Assembly: GCF_030407495.1 (NCBI RefSeq)
Contig: NZ_JASDDG010000021.1
Coordinates: forward strand, 17,074 to 81,073
Direction of reading: 5' to 3'
Length of the DNA: 64,000 nucleotides
From: Arthrobacter sp. APC 3897
Lineage (GTDB): Bacteria; Actinomycetota; Actinomycetes; Actinomycetales; Micrococcaceae
Shown here: positions 9,688 to 18,289 of the stretch, in pieces
How the letters are laid out: every line of letters begins with the position of its first letter
Position numbering within the stretch: the first letter of the stretch is position 1
Notes under the pieces: generated by a model
What the model was told of the DNA's origin: nothing
What the model saw: only the letters and a program-made list of their open reading frames with translations
Database searches by the model: none
Made by a program: the position numbers and the translations under genes

Positions 9688-9709
9688 GGGCGTACGCCCC
9701 GTCCCTCCT
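9688..9709 (-). promoter_or_regulatory. ftsH leader: distant Shine-Dalgarno plus hairpin
   Basis: On the minus strand AGGAGGG (9709-9703) is separated from the ftsH ATG by 23 bases, too far for normal use. A 12-base perfect palindrome, GGGCGTACGCCC (9699-9688), lies between them. If it folds, the spacing shrinks to about 9-11 bases. The element is seen directly; its role in translation is inferred. Confidence 0.45.
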
Positions 9710-9839
9710 GATCAACAACGCTGATAATGCGCGGAAATATACTCGAACAAGCTATACACCGTTACCTGATGGAACACGTCCGGAATGACGGGAAAGTTCC
9801 CTCAGGGCGTAGCGGGCCGGCGTGATGCTGATCGCGGAA

Positions 9840-9884
9840 GCGGCACCGGAGGCAGTGGCCCGAAGGCCCGCCGCCCGGTGCCGC
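9840..9884 (-). terminator. Hairpin terminator after hpt
   Basis: Inverted repeat GCGGCACCGG / CCGGTGCCGC encloses a second smaller GGGCC stem, 17 bp after the hpt stop. There is no clear T-run. It separates hpt from ftsH, which therefore likely has a promoter in 9700-9780 (an AT-richer stretch). Confidence 0.6.
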
Positions 9885-9900
9885 GGAAGCGCGCTGGAGC

Positions 9901-10452
9901 TTACTCGTAGACGTGCGGAGCCAGGGTGCCGATGAAGTCGAGGTTGCGGTACTTTTCGGCGAAGTCCAGGCCGTAACCCACCACAAACTCATTGGGGATG
10001 TCATAACCGACATATTTGACGTCGATTTCAACCTTCGCTGCGGTGGGCTTGCGCAGCAGGGTGCAGATCTCGACACTGGCCGGGCCGCGGGACTGCAGGT
10101 TGGTGCGCAGCCAGGAGAGGGTCAGGCCGGAGTCGATGATGTCTTCGACAATCAGCACATGCTTACCCAGGAGGTCCGTTTCAAGGTCCTTGAGGATGCG
10201 GACCACGCCGGAGGACTGCGTGCCGGACCCGTAGGAGGAGACGGCCATCCAGTCCATGGTGACGTGGCTGTGCAGGGCACGGGACAGGTCTGCCATCACC
10301 ATGACGGCGCCCTTGAGCACGCCAACCAGCAGGACGTCGCGTCCGGCGTAGTCGCGGTCGATCTCTGCCGCGAGTTCGTTAACCCGTGTTTGGATCTGCT
10401 CTTTGGTGTAGAGAACGTGCTTGAGGTCTGTCTGGACGTCGTGTGAATCCAC
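9901..10452 (-). CDS. hpt: Hypoxanthine phosphoribosyltransferase
   Basis: The enzyme salvages hypoxanthine and guanine to IMP and GMP using PRPP. The 183-residue protein has LVGVLKGAVMVMADL near residue 41, the VSSYGSGTQSSG loop, and the PRPP motif VLIVEDIIDSGLTL near residue 98. PNEFVVGYGLDFAEKYRNL follows near the end. Length and motifs are normal. It follows tilS by 36 bp on the same strand, the widespread tilS-hpt-ftsH order. Confidence 0.96.
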   Translation of the reverse strand: MDSHDVQTDLKHVLYTKEQIQTRVNELAAEIDRDYAGRDVLLVGVLKGAVMVMADLSRALHSHVTMDWMAVSSYGSGTQSSGVVRILKDLETDLLGKHVLIVEDIIDSGLTLSWLRTNLQSRGPASVEICTLLRKPTAAKVEIDVKYVGYDIPNEFVVGYGLDFAEKYRNLDFIGTLAPHVYE

Positions 10453-10488
10453 GAATGGCTCCCGGGTAAGAGATGTTGCAGCTGGATT

Positions 10489-11637
10489 TTAGGTGCTGCT
10501 CTTTTTCCTAAAGACAAGATTGCCATAGCCGGAGGTGCCTTGGGGAACCGGATTAGTGCGCACCTGCCGGTACACGCTGACTTTGCCGACCAGTTCAACG
10601 GGTCCGGCCGAGCCCGTGCGGCGCAGCAGCGCTTCCACCGACCGCAGCCGTTCCCAGCTCGGCTGGGCGCCTCCGAGTTCGACGGCGGCGAGGGCCAGAA
10701 CGCGCTGCCGTACGGCGGGAGCCAGCTCACGCAGCGGTGCCTCGGGCAACAGGATGGTGTCCTCAGCGGGTGCCGCGGACGCCGCGGACGGGTCCTGCCG
10801 TCCGCGCAGCCGGGCATAGGTGTCAGCACTCACGGTGTCCAGGTAGTCGGCGTCACCGGCGAGGATACGTGAGGAACGGAACAAAGCCTCGGCGATGCCG
10901 GGGCCAAGTTTCTCTTCCAGGAAGGGCAGCACCTCGGCACGGACCCGCGACCGGGCAAACGCCGGATCCGCATTGCTGGGGTCCAGCCAGGGGTCCAGGC
11001 CCTCGCTGGCGCAGATTTCCTCGGTTTCGCTCCTCCGCAGCCCCAGCAGCGGACGCAGATACTTTCCGCGGATCGGGCGCATCCCGGCAAGGGACCGGGT
11101 GCCTGATCCGCGGGCCAGACCCAAAAGCACCTGCTCCGCCTGGTCATCGAGCGTGTGGCCCAGCAGGACGGCGTCAGCGCCCGTCTCTTCAACGGCGGCG
11201 TCCAGCGCCGCATAGCGGACAGTCCGTGCGGCTGCCTCAGGACCCATGCCGGAGACCGGGACCGAAACAGTGCGGACCTGGACGGGATCCAGCCCCATGG
11301 CGGTAAGTTTCGCCGCTGCTGCGGCGGCAACTTCCGCCGATCCGGCCTGCAGGGCGTGATCGACGACAACGGCGCCCACCCGGTAATCGCCGCGGCGGGC
11401 GAAGAAGGAGGCGGCTTCGGCCAGTGCCAGCGAGTCAGGTCCGCCACTGCAGGCGACCAGCAGCAGGGGCGGCTGCCCTTCCGCGCTGCCGCGGGGTTCA
11501 AGGCCCGCGTCCCGGAGGGCGTCACGAAGCATATTGCGGGCTTTGCCCAGGGTCGGGTTCAGCCGTTTGCGCGGCCTGCGCTCCGGCGTGTTGCCGGCTG
11601 CGGGGGCGGGGGAATTCGAATCAGGAAACATCTGCAC
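10489..11637 (-). CDS. tilS: tRNA(Ile)-lysidine synthase
   Basis: TilS attaches lysine to C34 of the CAU-anticodon tRNA-Ile so that it reads AUA; the gene is normally essential. The 382-residue protein has the N-type ATP-pyrophosphatase loop SGGPDSLAL near residue 64, LLGHTLDDQAEQVLLGLARG near residue 160, and LRPLLGLRRSETEEIC. A shortened C-terminal region follows, as in actinobacterial TilS. The start is GTG- or ATG-like at 11637; an in-frame ATG two codons later (11631) is equally good. It lies 6 bp after the metalloprotease stop. Confidence 0.93.
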   Translation of the reverse strand: MQMFPDSNSPAPAAGNTPERRPRKRLNPTLGKARNMLRDALRDAGLEPRGSAEGQPPLLLVACSGGPDSLALAEAASFFARRGDYRVGAVVVDHALQAGSAEVAAAAAAKLTAMGLDPVQVRTVSVPVSGMGPEAAARTVRYAALDAAVEETGADAVLLGHTLDDQAEQVLLGLARGSGTRSLAGMRPIRGKYLRPLLGLRRSETEEICASEGLDPWLDPSNADPAFARSRVRAEVLPFLEEKLGPGIAEALFRSSRILAGDADYLDTVSADTYARLRGRQDPSAASAAPAEDTILLPEAPLRELAPAVRQRVLALAAVELGGAQPSWERLRSVEALLRRTGSAGPVELVGKVSVYRQVRTNPVPQGTSGYGNLVFRKKSST

Positions 11638-11643
11638 GTTCTG

Positions 11644-12783
11644 TTAGAGCCCCATCCGGGTCATCCAGAGGGAGGGGTTGTGAATTTCGGCTTCGGTGGG
11701 TAAATTCCCGGGCCCTTCCCAGACCCGGTTGAACCCTTCCATTCCCGCCCGGTCAACAACCGAACGGACAAATTTCGATCCGTCCCTGTACTGGCGCATC
11801 TTGGCGTCCAGGCCCATGATCTGGCGGAAAAAGCGGTCCAGCCAGCCATGGCTCTTTCCGCGGGCGTTGAACCGCTGGCGGATGGTCTTCACGCTGGGCA
11901 CGATCGAGGCGTCCACGGCGTCCATGACCACGTTGGCGTGCCCCTCCAGCAAGGACATCACTGCGGTCAGGTGGGACATCCGTTCCTTGTCCTCGGGATC
12001 CTGAAGGAGGGACATGAGGTCCACGGGGCGGTTGGGAACACCGTCGCCGCTGCCGCCGGTGAGGGCCGCGCGGCCGTCGGCGGACGCAAGCGTCCTGGCG
12101 GCCTGGTTCAGCCGCTCGGACAGGGTTTGGGCCTTGTCCATCAGGCCGTTGGTCAGCAGGCCGATCTGTTCCACCATGTGCCCGCGGAGCCAGGGTGCGG
12201 CCGCGAACTGCACCCGGTGGGTCTGCTCATGCAGGCACACCCAGAGCCGAAAGTCCGCCGGGTCCACGTTCAATTCGCGTTCCAGCGAGATGATGTTGGG
12301 CGCCACGAGCAGCAGCCTTCCTCCGGCGGGGCCTCCGGGGGTCTGCGCTGCGAAGGGATCATACTGTCCCAGGACCTTGGAGGCGAGGAAGGCCAGGACG
12401 GCGCCCATTTGGGCACCGGTCAGGGTTCCGCTGAGCGCGGTGTTGGCTCCCTTGAGCTGCTCCGGATGCGTCCGGGCCAGATTCTCCAGCGCAGGATTCA
12501 GGAGCGCGGCAAAACTGCGGGAGTTTGCTTTGGCCCAGGAAGCGCGGTCAACCACAAGGACTTCGGAATCGCGCAGGTCGCGCGCGGCTTCCAGGCCGGT
12601 GATGCGGTGTACGTGGGTGACCGCAGCATCTGCCCTCGACCGGAGGTCCGCTACCGCAGCGCGGATTTCTCCGGCGGTCATCTTTGGTCCGGCGGACACC
12701 AGGGTGGCAGCCGTTCCTGCGGCCAGGTCCCAGTTCACGAGGTCGGCGGCGGCAGGGACGGGGTGCTGCTGATAGCTCTCCAT
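11644..12783 (-). CDS. Zinc-dependent metalloprotease of the DUF2342 family
   Basis: This 379-residue soluble protein belongs to the actinobacterial DUF2342 / putative zinc-hydrolase family. A gluzincin-type motif HEQTH lies at residues 185-189 within RLWVCLHEQTHRVQF. A supporting acidic segment follows (MSLLEGHANVVMDAVDA near residue 290). The ATG at 12783 is used; the frame extends upstream into the dacB stop region, but MESYQQH gives the family-like N-terminus. The gene is between dacB and tilS, a conserved neighbourhood, yet its substrate is unknown to me. No signal peptide is visible, so it probably acts in the cytoplasm. Confidence 0.85.
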   Translation of the reverse strand: MESYQQHPVPAAADLVNWDLAAGTAATLVSAGPKMTAGEIRAAVADLRSRADAAVTHVHRITGLEAARDLRDSEVLVVDRASWAKANSRSFAALLNPALENLARTHPEQLKGANTALSGTLTGAQMGAVLAFLASKVLGQYDPFAAQTPGGPAGGRLLLVAPNIISLERELNVDPADFRLWVCLHEQTHRVQFAAAPWLRGHMVEQIGLLTNGLMDKAQTLSERLNQAARTLASADGRAALTGGSGDGVPNRPVDLMSLLQDPEDKERMSHLTAVMSLLEGHANVVMDAVDASIVPSVKTIRQRFNARGKSHGWLDRFFRQIMGLDAKMRQYRDGSKFVRSVVDRAGMEGFNRVWEGPGNLPTEAEIHNPSLWMTRMGL

Positions 12784-12845
12784 CCGTCCATCAGAACACA
12801 CGGGTACTCCGTTGACAGGATGGTTCGCTGTCCGCCGAACCCTGT

Positions 12846-14273
12846 TCAGCGGCATCCGCAGCCGGCGAGGACGGCAGCAGCCGCGTCCACGGCCGCACGG
12901 GCCTGCGCAGTGTTGTTCTCCAGTCCGTTGGCAACAATTGCGAAGGACAGGAGCCGTCCGTCAGCGTCAGTCACGAATCCGGTCAGTGATGTCACCGCGA
13001 ACAGGGTGCCGGTTTTGGCGCGGACGAGTCCGGCCGCCGGGGTGTCCCCGGCGAACCGGGAGGCCAGGGTTCCACTCAATCCGGCTACCGGAAGGGCGTA
13101 GGGCAGGTCCCGGACGCTGCTGTCCGGCGATGTCAGGGCGGCCCGGACGGCAGAGGCAAGCTGCAGGGCCGAGATCTCCGTTCCGCTGCCCAGCCCGGAG
13201 ACATCAGCCAGCACCATGCCGGCGGTGTTGACCCCCAGCCCTGACACTGCGGCTTCCACGGCCGCTGCTGCTCCGTCGAAGGAGCCTTCACGGCCGGTTT
13301 TCAGCGCTGCCATGCGGCCCAGTGCTTCGGCCAGGTAGTTGTCCGACGCCAGCAGCATCTGCGTTACCTGTTCTGCCACCGGCGCCGACGCCACGGTTGC
13401 CAGCCGCTCAGCGCCGTCGCCGGCTGTTCCGCGTGTGACCCGGGCGTCCACCTCAAAACCGTAGCCGGCGGCAGCGGTCTTCAGTGCGGCAGTAAAAGCG
13501 TCAGCGGCAGCGAGCGCGGCGTCGTCGACGCGGGCGCCGTACTGCCGTCCCTCCACCGCCCACGCGGAATTGACGGCCAGCGGATAGAGCGCGGCGGCCT
13601 CCCCTGCCTGGATGTCTTCCCGGTTCCAGGCAGGCGAGAGCACGTCCCCGGTGAACAGTGAGTCATCCAGCTGGACGCTGACCGTTCCGGATACCCCGCG
13701 TCCGGACAGGGCGGCGGCTGTTTCCTCAGCCAGTGTCTGCAGTCCCGCATGCCCGACGACGGCGTTCTCATCCGATGCTCCCGTCCCCAGCAGCACATCG
13801 CCGCCGCCTGCGAGGACAACTGTTTCGGGTGTGCCGCCGGCATAAACGGAGGTTTCAAACCGGGTGTCGGATCCGAGAACCGAAAGGGCTGCGGCGGCGG
13901 TCAGGAGTTTGAGGCTGGAGGCGGGGGTTGCCGGGGCGGCGCCGTTGAGGTCATAGAGGATTTCACCCGACAGGACATCAACGACTGTGCCGTGGAACTG
14001 TCCGCTGCCGGGGACCGCCAGTTCAGCGTCGAGGAGACCGCCCAGAACCTTGGTGTCCGGCAGGGGCGCACCCGGGTCCGCCGGCGCCGGAGAATCGTCC
14101 CGGCCGGCAGATAAAACCGCAGGAGCCTGCTGGTACGCCGGTACCACCAGCTGCCGCCGGGGCTGCTCCCGGTCCAGCGCTGCCAGTACCGGCGGGCCGG
14201 CGTAGAAACACAGCGGAACCACCAGGAGGGCCAAAACCAGTGTCAGCAGGAGGCCGGAAGAAACCCTTCCCAT
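12846..14273 (-). CDS. dacB: D-alanyl-D-alanine carboxypeptidase/endopeptidase, PBP4 (S13) family
   Basis: The enzyme trims peptidoglycan cross-links outside the membrane. The 475-residue product has an N-terminal signal or anchor segment (residues 7-34), then a Pro-rich linker. The penicillin-binding domain follows: SxxK at 119-122 in PASSLKLL, the SDN motif in LLASDNYLAEAL, and KTG in VRAKTGTLFAV. The start is ATG at 14273, giving MGRVSSGLLL directly before the signal; the frame is open further upstream without a plausible leader. It is the first gene of the long minus-strand block and is divergent from ppa. Confidence 0.92.
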   Translation of the reverse strand: MGRVSSGLLLTLVLALLVVPLCFYAGPPVLAALDREQPRRQLVVPAYQQAPAVLSAGRDDSPAPADPGAPLPDTKVLGGLLDAELAVPGSGQFHGTVVDVLSGEILYDLNGAAPATPASSLKLLTAAAALSVLGSDTRFETSVYAGGTPETVVLAGGGDVLLGTGASDENAVVGHAGLQTLAEETAAALSGRGVSGTVSVQLDDSLFTGDVLSPAWNREDIQAGEAAALYPLAVNSAWAVEGRQYGARVDDAALAAADAFTAALKTAAAGYGFEVDARVTRGTAGDGAERLATVASAPVAEQVTQMLLASDNYLAEALGRMAALKTGREGSFDGAAAAVEAAVSGLGVNTAGMVLADVSGLGSGTEISALQLASAVRAALTSPDSSVRDLPYALPVAGLSGTLASRFAGDTPAAGLVRAKTGTLFAVTSLTGFVTDADGRLLSFAIVANGLENNTAQARAAVDAAAAVLAGCGCR

Positions 14274-14502
14274 CACCTCACCGCCGCTTTCCCTCGACAG
14301 GTCCCGCACTGCGCCGGGCAGTGATAACGGACCAAGACATATATCTTTAAGACTAGACCGGCGCCGCCGCCCGCTTTGACGCGGACAAACATGCGGCCGT
14401 TGGAGCATTTATCAGCCTAGGTTCACGGCAGTGCTTATTCTTGACCCGCCGCGGCCTGTTCCGTTTGTGGTGCCATGCCGGCGCCACGCCAGAGGAGTAT
14501 CC
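14274..14502. promoter_or_regulatory. Divergent promoter region between dacB and ppa
   Basis: This 229-bp gap holds an AT-rich island (about 14337-14356, including ATATATCTTTAAG) in otherwise GC-rich sequence. Promoters for dacB (leftward) and ppa (rightward) are expected here, but I cannot assign -10/-35 boxes with confidence. The ppa start follows AGAGGAG at good spacing. Confidence 0.4.
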
Positions 14503-15048
14503 ATGAAGCTCGACGTCACCATCGAGATCCCCAAGGGATCCCGGGTCAAGTACGAAATTGACCATGAAACCCACCGCCTGCGCCTGGACCGCATCCTGTT
14601 CACGTCCATGGCCTACCCCACCCACTACGGCTACTTCGAGAACACCCTCGGCGAAGACGGCGATCCGCTGGACGCCCTGGTCATGCTCCAGGACTTCGAC
14701 CTGATGCCCGGCGTGCTGGTGGAATCCCGTCCCATCGGCGTCTTCAACATGGTGGACGACGGCGGCGGAGACGCCAAGGTCCTGTGCGTTCCGGTTGATC
14801 CCCGTTTTGACCACATCAAGGACATCTCGGACGTTTCCGACTTCCTGCTCGATGAGATCAAGCACTTCTTCACCAAGTACAAGGATCTGGAGCCGGGCAA
14901 GTGGGTTGAAGCCGCTGACTGGGCCGGCCGTGAGGAAGCCGAGGCCGAGGTGGAAGCTTCCCTGGCCCGCTTCGCCGCTCTCGGCGAAGGCAGCGAAGAG
15001 GACGAGCCCCAGGGCCGCGACGTCGACGCCGACCCTCAGAACGACTAG
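14503..15048 (+). CDS. ppa: Inorganic pyrophosphatase (family I, soluble)
   Basis: The enzyme hydrolyses pyrophosphate and drives biosynthetic reactions. The 181-residue product has the family I signature GDPLDALVM with catalytic Asp residues, preceded by the [16 protein letters not shown] segment. The metal-binding [14 protein letters not shown] and the C-terminal [16 protein letters not shown] also fit. A 20-residue acidic tail ([12 protein letters not shown]) extends the usual end. The ATG at 14503 follows AGAGGAG, so the longer upstream frame from 14431 is discarded. A strong terminator follows the stop. Confidence 0.96.
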   Translation: MKLDVTIEIPKGSRVKYEIDHETHRLRLDRILFTSMAYPTHYGYFENTLGEDGDPLDALVMLQDFDLMPGVLVESRPIGVFNMVDDGGGDAKVLCVPVDPRFDHIKDISDVSDFLLDEIKHFFTKYKDLEPGKWVEAADWAGREEAEAEVEASLARFAALGEGSEEDEPQGRDVDADPQND

Positions 15049-15085
15049 CGCGTCCCGGACCCGTTCCGGGTTCGGATCCGCGCCC

Positions 15086-15135
15086 GACGGCGGCTGTTCC
15101 CTCACGGGGACGGCCGCCGTCGTCGTTGTTGTGGT
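15086..15135 (+). terminator. Intrinsic terminator after ppa
   Basis: A 9-bp stem GACGGCGGC / GCCGCCGTC (15086-15094 and 15113-15121) encloses an 18-base loop that can fold further (CCC/GGG). A GT-rich stretch with several T runs follows (GTCGTTGTTGTGGTTT). It begins 38 bp after the ppa stop. Confidence 0.75.
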
Positions 15136-15260
15136 TTCCCTCTGCCGGGTGCGCTGATGATGGCCCCCGGAAGCTCAGCCTTCCGGCGTTAGGCCAACAC
15201 CCGCAGGGCGCGCCGCAACCGATACCGGTTGTCTTTGCGGTCCTCTGGCATGCTGAACCC

Positions 15261-15911
15261 ATGCATTATGTGCTGACGATCAACCAGCGGGACTCCCGCG
15301 AATCGGGGGACCTGGTTCCTGAGCTCATCCGTTCACTGCGCCATTTACCGGCCGTCGTTCCCTTCCAGCGCTCGGTGGGTGATGAGGCGCAGGGCGTACT
15401 CGCGGATGCCGCCGCGGCCGTCGATGCCGCGCTGGCCGCCATCCGGCAGCGCCGCTGGAACGTGGGCATCGGCGTCGGCGAAGTCCATCCGCCGCTTCGG
15501 CAGAACATCCTGGACAATGACGGGTTTGGGCTGGTCTACGCACGCCGCGCCGTGGTCAGGGCGCAGAAAACCGGCGAACGGATTCCGCTCGCCGTGGACG
15601 GACCGGACGCTGATCTTGCCGCGGAAGCCCAGGCGGTGCTGCGGCTGCTGGGCCAGATTGCGGCCAGCCGCACCGACGCCGAGTGGAAGGTGCTGGACCT
15701 GATGACTCCCGGCGCCCGCGGGCAGCAAAAATATGTGGCGGAAATCCTTGGCATCACCACGCAGGCCGTCAGCAAAGCCGTGGTGCGCTCCCACTGGCAG
15801 GAGGAGTGGGCCACCCGGCCCGCCGCTGCACGGCTCCTGACGCTGTGCGCCGGACCTGCGGCCCTTCCGTCCTCCGCCGCAGCCCTGGAACCGGCGGGCC
15901 GGGCCCGCTGA
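15261..15911 (+). CDS. SatD-like protein with C-terminal helix-turn-helix
   Basis: The 216-residue protein starts MHYVLTINQRDSRESGDLV. It contains QRSVGDEAQGVL and RWNVGIGVGEVHPP, followed by AYARRAV-type residues (LVYARRAVVRAQ), which recall the SatD family. Near residues 145-185 a segment with VAEILGITTQAVSKAVVRSH reads as a helix-turn-helix, so a DNA-binding role is likely; similar actinobacterial proteins are often annotated as MarR- or SatD-type regulators. ATG 15261 is chosen over an open upstream frame because the family-like sequence starts there. The regulated target is unknown; no operon partner is evident. Confidence 0.7.
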   Translation: MHYVLTINQRDSRESGDLVPELIRSLRHLPAVVPFQRSVGDEAQGVLADAAAAVDAALAAIRQRRWNVGIGVGEVHPPLRQNILDNDGFGLVYARRAVVRAQKTGERIPLAVDGPDADLAAEAQAVLRLLGQIAASRTDAEWKVLDLMTPGARGQQKYVAEILGITTQAVSKAVVRSHWQEEWATRPAAARLLTLCAGPAALPSSAAALEPAGRAR

Positions 15912-15928
15912 GCAGGCAACCCGCCTGC
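15912..15928. terminator. Small hairpin between convergent genes
   Basis: GCAGGC and GCCTGC form a 6-bp stem with a 5-base loop in the 26-bp gap between the convergent SatD-like and HAD genes. There is no T-run. It may serve both strands weakly. Confidence 0.35.
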
Positions 15929-15937
15929 CCCTGCCGG

Positions 15938-16783
15938 TTAGCTGTTTGCCAGCCCGCGCAGGATGGTGGCAGCGCCGTCTTCATACACGGTGCCGGTGAC
16001 CTCGGTTGCCGCCTGGAGCACTTCGGCCGGAGCCTGGCCCATGGCCACTCCGCGGGCCGCCCAGCCCAGCATTTCGATGTCATTGCGGCCGTCGCCCATG
16101 GCGAGCGTGTACTTCCGGTCAATGTCCAGCCTGCTGCGGACCTTTTCCAGTGCGCTGGCCTTGGTGACGCCTTCGGCGGCGATGTCCAGCCAGGCGGTCC
16201 AGCCCACTGAGTACGTCACGCCGTGCAGGCCGATGGCCCGCACTGCCTCGCCGAATTCCTCGGCCGTGGAATCGACGCTGAAGACCACCACGCGGACTGC
16301 TTCGGCACTGCGCAGGCGCTCAAAGTCCACCGCCTGGGCCTCCACGCCAAAGCTGGCATCCTGGAACCGCTCGGTGGAAAGAAAGTTGCCGTGTGAATCT
16401 TCGAGGGCAAACTTGGCGGTGGGCAGCTTGCTGCGCAGGGCGTCCAGGGCGGTCCGGGGATCGAATACAACCCGGTCCATTACTTCGTAGCCGTCCGGAA
16501 GAGCGGTATCGACCCGCAGGGTCACGCCGCCGTTGGAGGCTACGCAGTAGCCCTTGGTGATGCCAAGACGCTCCAGGATGGGCAGGGCTGCCCCGTAGGA
16601 CCGTCCGGTGGCGATGACCAGTTGATGGCCGGCGGCAATTGCAGCCGCCGCAGCTTCGCGGACTCCCGCGGACATGTGCCCGTCGTGGTCCACCAGGGTG
16701 CCGTCCACGTCCAGTGCCACCAGATGGGTGTTGTGATCAGGGTTCTGCCGGTCTTCGATGCCGGTACTTGTCATAGTTGTCAT
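15938..16783 (-). CDS. HAD-superfamily hydrolase, Cof-type (IIB)
   Basis: A 281-residue phosphatase of the Cof/YbjI-like class that probably dephosphorylates sugar phosphates or flavin-type substrates. HAD motif I is VALDVDGTLVD near residue 21, motif II is LVIATGRSY, and motifs III/IV are near LALGDGRNDIEML-type residues (YTLAMGDGRNDIEML). A C2B cap lies between. The ATG at 16783 follows GAGG; another ATG is 9 bases inside, and a GTG at 16831 would add a non-conserved leader. A second Cof-type protein is encoded at 37619-38422. Confidence 0.88.
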   Translation of the reverse strand: MTTMTSTGIEDRQNPDHNTHLVALDVDGTLVDHDGHMSAGVREAAAAAIAAGHQLVIATGRSYGAALPILERLGITKGYCVASNGGVTLRVDTALPDGYEVMDRVVFDPRTALDALRSKLPTAKFALEDSHGNFLSTERFQDASFGVEAQAVDFERLRSAEAVRVVVFSVDSTAEEFGEAVRAIGLHGVTYSVGWTAWLDIAAEGVTKASALEKVRSRLDIDRKYTLAMGDGRNDIEMLGWAARGVAMGQAPAEVLQAATEVTGTVYEDGAATILRGLANS

Positions 16784-16854
16784 CGCCTCATTTAAACAGA
16801 TAGCCGCAGATCCCGAAAGGACGCGGCTCACATATGTGCGCAGGTGGGGTGCGG

Positions 16855-16892
16855 AAAACAGTTCCTGTCCCGGGTATCCGGAACAGGAACTG
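16855..16892 (-). terminator. Intrinsic terminator after serS
   Basis: On the minus strand CAGTTCCTGT and ACAGGAACTG form a 10-bp perfect stem around a 14-base loop, followed at once by TTTT. It begins about 33 bp after the serS stop, a textbook rho-independent terminator. A second weaker inverted repeat (CCGCAG/CTGCGG) lies between it and the stop. Confidence 0.85.
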
Positions 16893-16925
16893 CCGCAGGG
16901 TTGAACCCGGTAACTGCGGGTCGTA

Positions 16926-18203
16926 TTACAGGACCGGCAGGACCTCGAGTCCGCCCAGGTACGGGCGCAGGGCAGCCGGAACCGTGACGGACCCGTCCGG
17001 GTTCTGGTGGTGCTCCAGGATGGCTACAATCCACCGGGTGGTGGCCAGGGTGCCGTTCAGCGTGGCCACCGCACGGGTGCCCTTGCCGTCGCCGTCCTGG
17101 CGTTCGCGGATGTTCAGGCGCCGGGCCTGGAACGTGGTGCAGTTGGAAGTTGAGGTCAGCTCGCGGTAGGCGTTCTGGGTGGGAACCCAGGCTTCACAGT
17201 CGAACTTGCGGGCAGCTGACATGCCCAGATCGCCGGCGGCGGTATCGATCACCCGGTAGGGCAGCTCCACCTTGGCAAGCATTTCTTCTTCCCAGGCCAG
17301 CAGCCGCTGATGTTCCGCCGCAGCGTCTTCCGGCTTGGTGTAGATGAACATTTCCACTTTGTTGAACTGGTGGACGCGGATGATTCCGCGGGTGTCCTTG
17401 CCGTGCGAGCCTGCCTCGCGGCGGTAGCAGGAGGACCAGCCGGCGTATCGGACCGGTCCGCCGTTGAGGTCCAGGATTTCGTCGGCGTGGTAGCCGGCCA
17501 GCGGCACCTCGGACGTGCCTACCAGGTACAGGTCATCCTCGGCGAGGCGGTAGATCTCGGCGTCGTGCGCCACGTCAAAGCCGGTGCCCTGCATGGTTTC
17601 CGGGCGCACCAGCGTGGGCGTGATCATGGGGACAAAGCCGGCCTGGACGGCCTGGTCCATGGCCATGTTCAGCAGGGCCAGTTCCAGGCGGGCACCAACG
17701 CCGCGCAGGAAATAGAACCGGGAGCCGGACACCTTGGCGCCGCGCTCCATGTCAATGGCGCCCAGCAGTTCACCGATCTCCAGGTGGTCGCGGGGCGTGA
17801 AGCCTTCGGCTTCGAAGTCACGGGGGGTGCCGACCGTTTTGAGGACCTCGAAGTCATCCTCTCCGCCGGCGGGGACGCCGTCCTGCACCAGGTTCGGGAT
17901 GCGGCGCAGCAGGGCATCGGATTCGGCCTGGGCGGCGTCCGCCTCGGCACCGGCCGCCTTAACGGCAGCGGCCAGCTCCTTGACCTCTGCCAGGAGGGCC
18001 TGCTTTTCCTCGCCCTTCGCCTTGGCAACGCGCTTGCCGAAGGCATTCTGCTCGGCCCGCAGGCTCTCAAAGCGGGTGCGCGAGTCACGGCGCGCGGCAT
18101 CAGCAGCGATGATCGCGTCCACCAGGGACTCGTCCGCTTGGCGGGCGCGCTGGGAGGCTCGGAATTTTTCGGGGTTTTCGCGGAGCTCATTAACATCGAT
18201 CAC
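16926..18203 (-). CDS. serS: Serine--tRNA ligase
   Basis: The enzyme charges tRNA-Ser (and tRNA-Sec where present). The 425-residue product has the N-terminal long coiled-coil arm (residues 1-110, rich in Ala/Arg/Glu). The class II core follows, with motif 2 ([18 protein letters not shown]) and motif 3 ([17 protein letters not shown]). The start is GTG at 18203. There is no Shine-Dalgarno sequence before it. A TACTCT -10-like box (18215-18210) ends 6 bases upstream of the GTG, so the transcript may be leaderless. Transcription ends at the terminator at 16892-16855. Confidence 0.96.
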   Translation of the reverse strand: MIDVNELRENPEKFRASQRARQADESLVDAIIAADAARRDSRTRFESLRAEQNAFGKRVAKAKGEEKQALLAEVKELAAAVKAAGAEADAAQAESDALLRRIPNLVQDGVPAGGEDDFEVLKTVGTPRDFEAEGFTPRDHLEIGELLGAIDMERGAKVSGSRFYFLRGVGARLELALLNMAMDQAVQAGFVPMITPTLVRPETMQGTGFDVAHDAEIYRLAEDDLYLVGTSEVPLAGYHADEILDLNGGPVRYAGWSSCYRREAGSHGKDTRGIIRVHQFNKVEMFIYTKPEDAAAEHQRLLAWEEEMLAKVELPYRVIDTAAGDLGMSAARKFDCEAWVPTQNAYRELTSTSNCTTFQARRLNIRERQDGDGKGTRAVATLNGTLATTRWIVAILEHHQNPDGSVTVPAALRPYLGGLEVLPVL

Positions 18204-18215
18204 GTTTCAAGAGTA
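18204..18215 (-). promoter_or_regulatory. Putative -10 box placing the serS start at the 5' end of its mRNA
   Basis: TACTCT on the minus strand (18215-18210) fits the actinobacterial TANNNT -10 pattern. Transcription would then start at or next to the GTG at 18203. The -35 region is not convincing, so this is a suggestion. Confidence 0.4.
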
Positions 18216-18289
18216 CCGAAAACGCGGACGGGCACCGGCACGGGCTTCGGCCGGTCTCCGCCCGGGACCGGGTTAGGCTGGGAACCACT

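Noticed and set aside
7543..9711. A 722-codon open frame on the plus strand opposite ftsH
   Set aside because: FtsH on the minus strand has every motif in order; the opposite frame is a shadow caused by high GC at codon position 3.
16881..16925. A T-box or other tRNA-type leader near serS
   Set aside because: The hairpins lie after the serS stop on the minus strand, not before its start; they are terminator-like.
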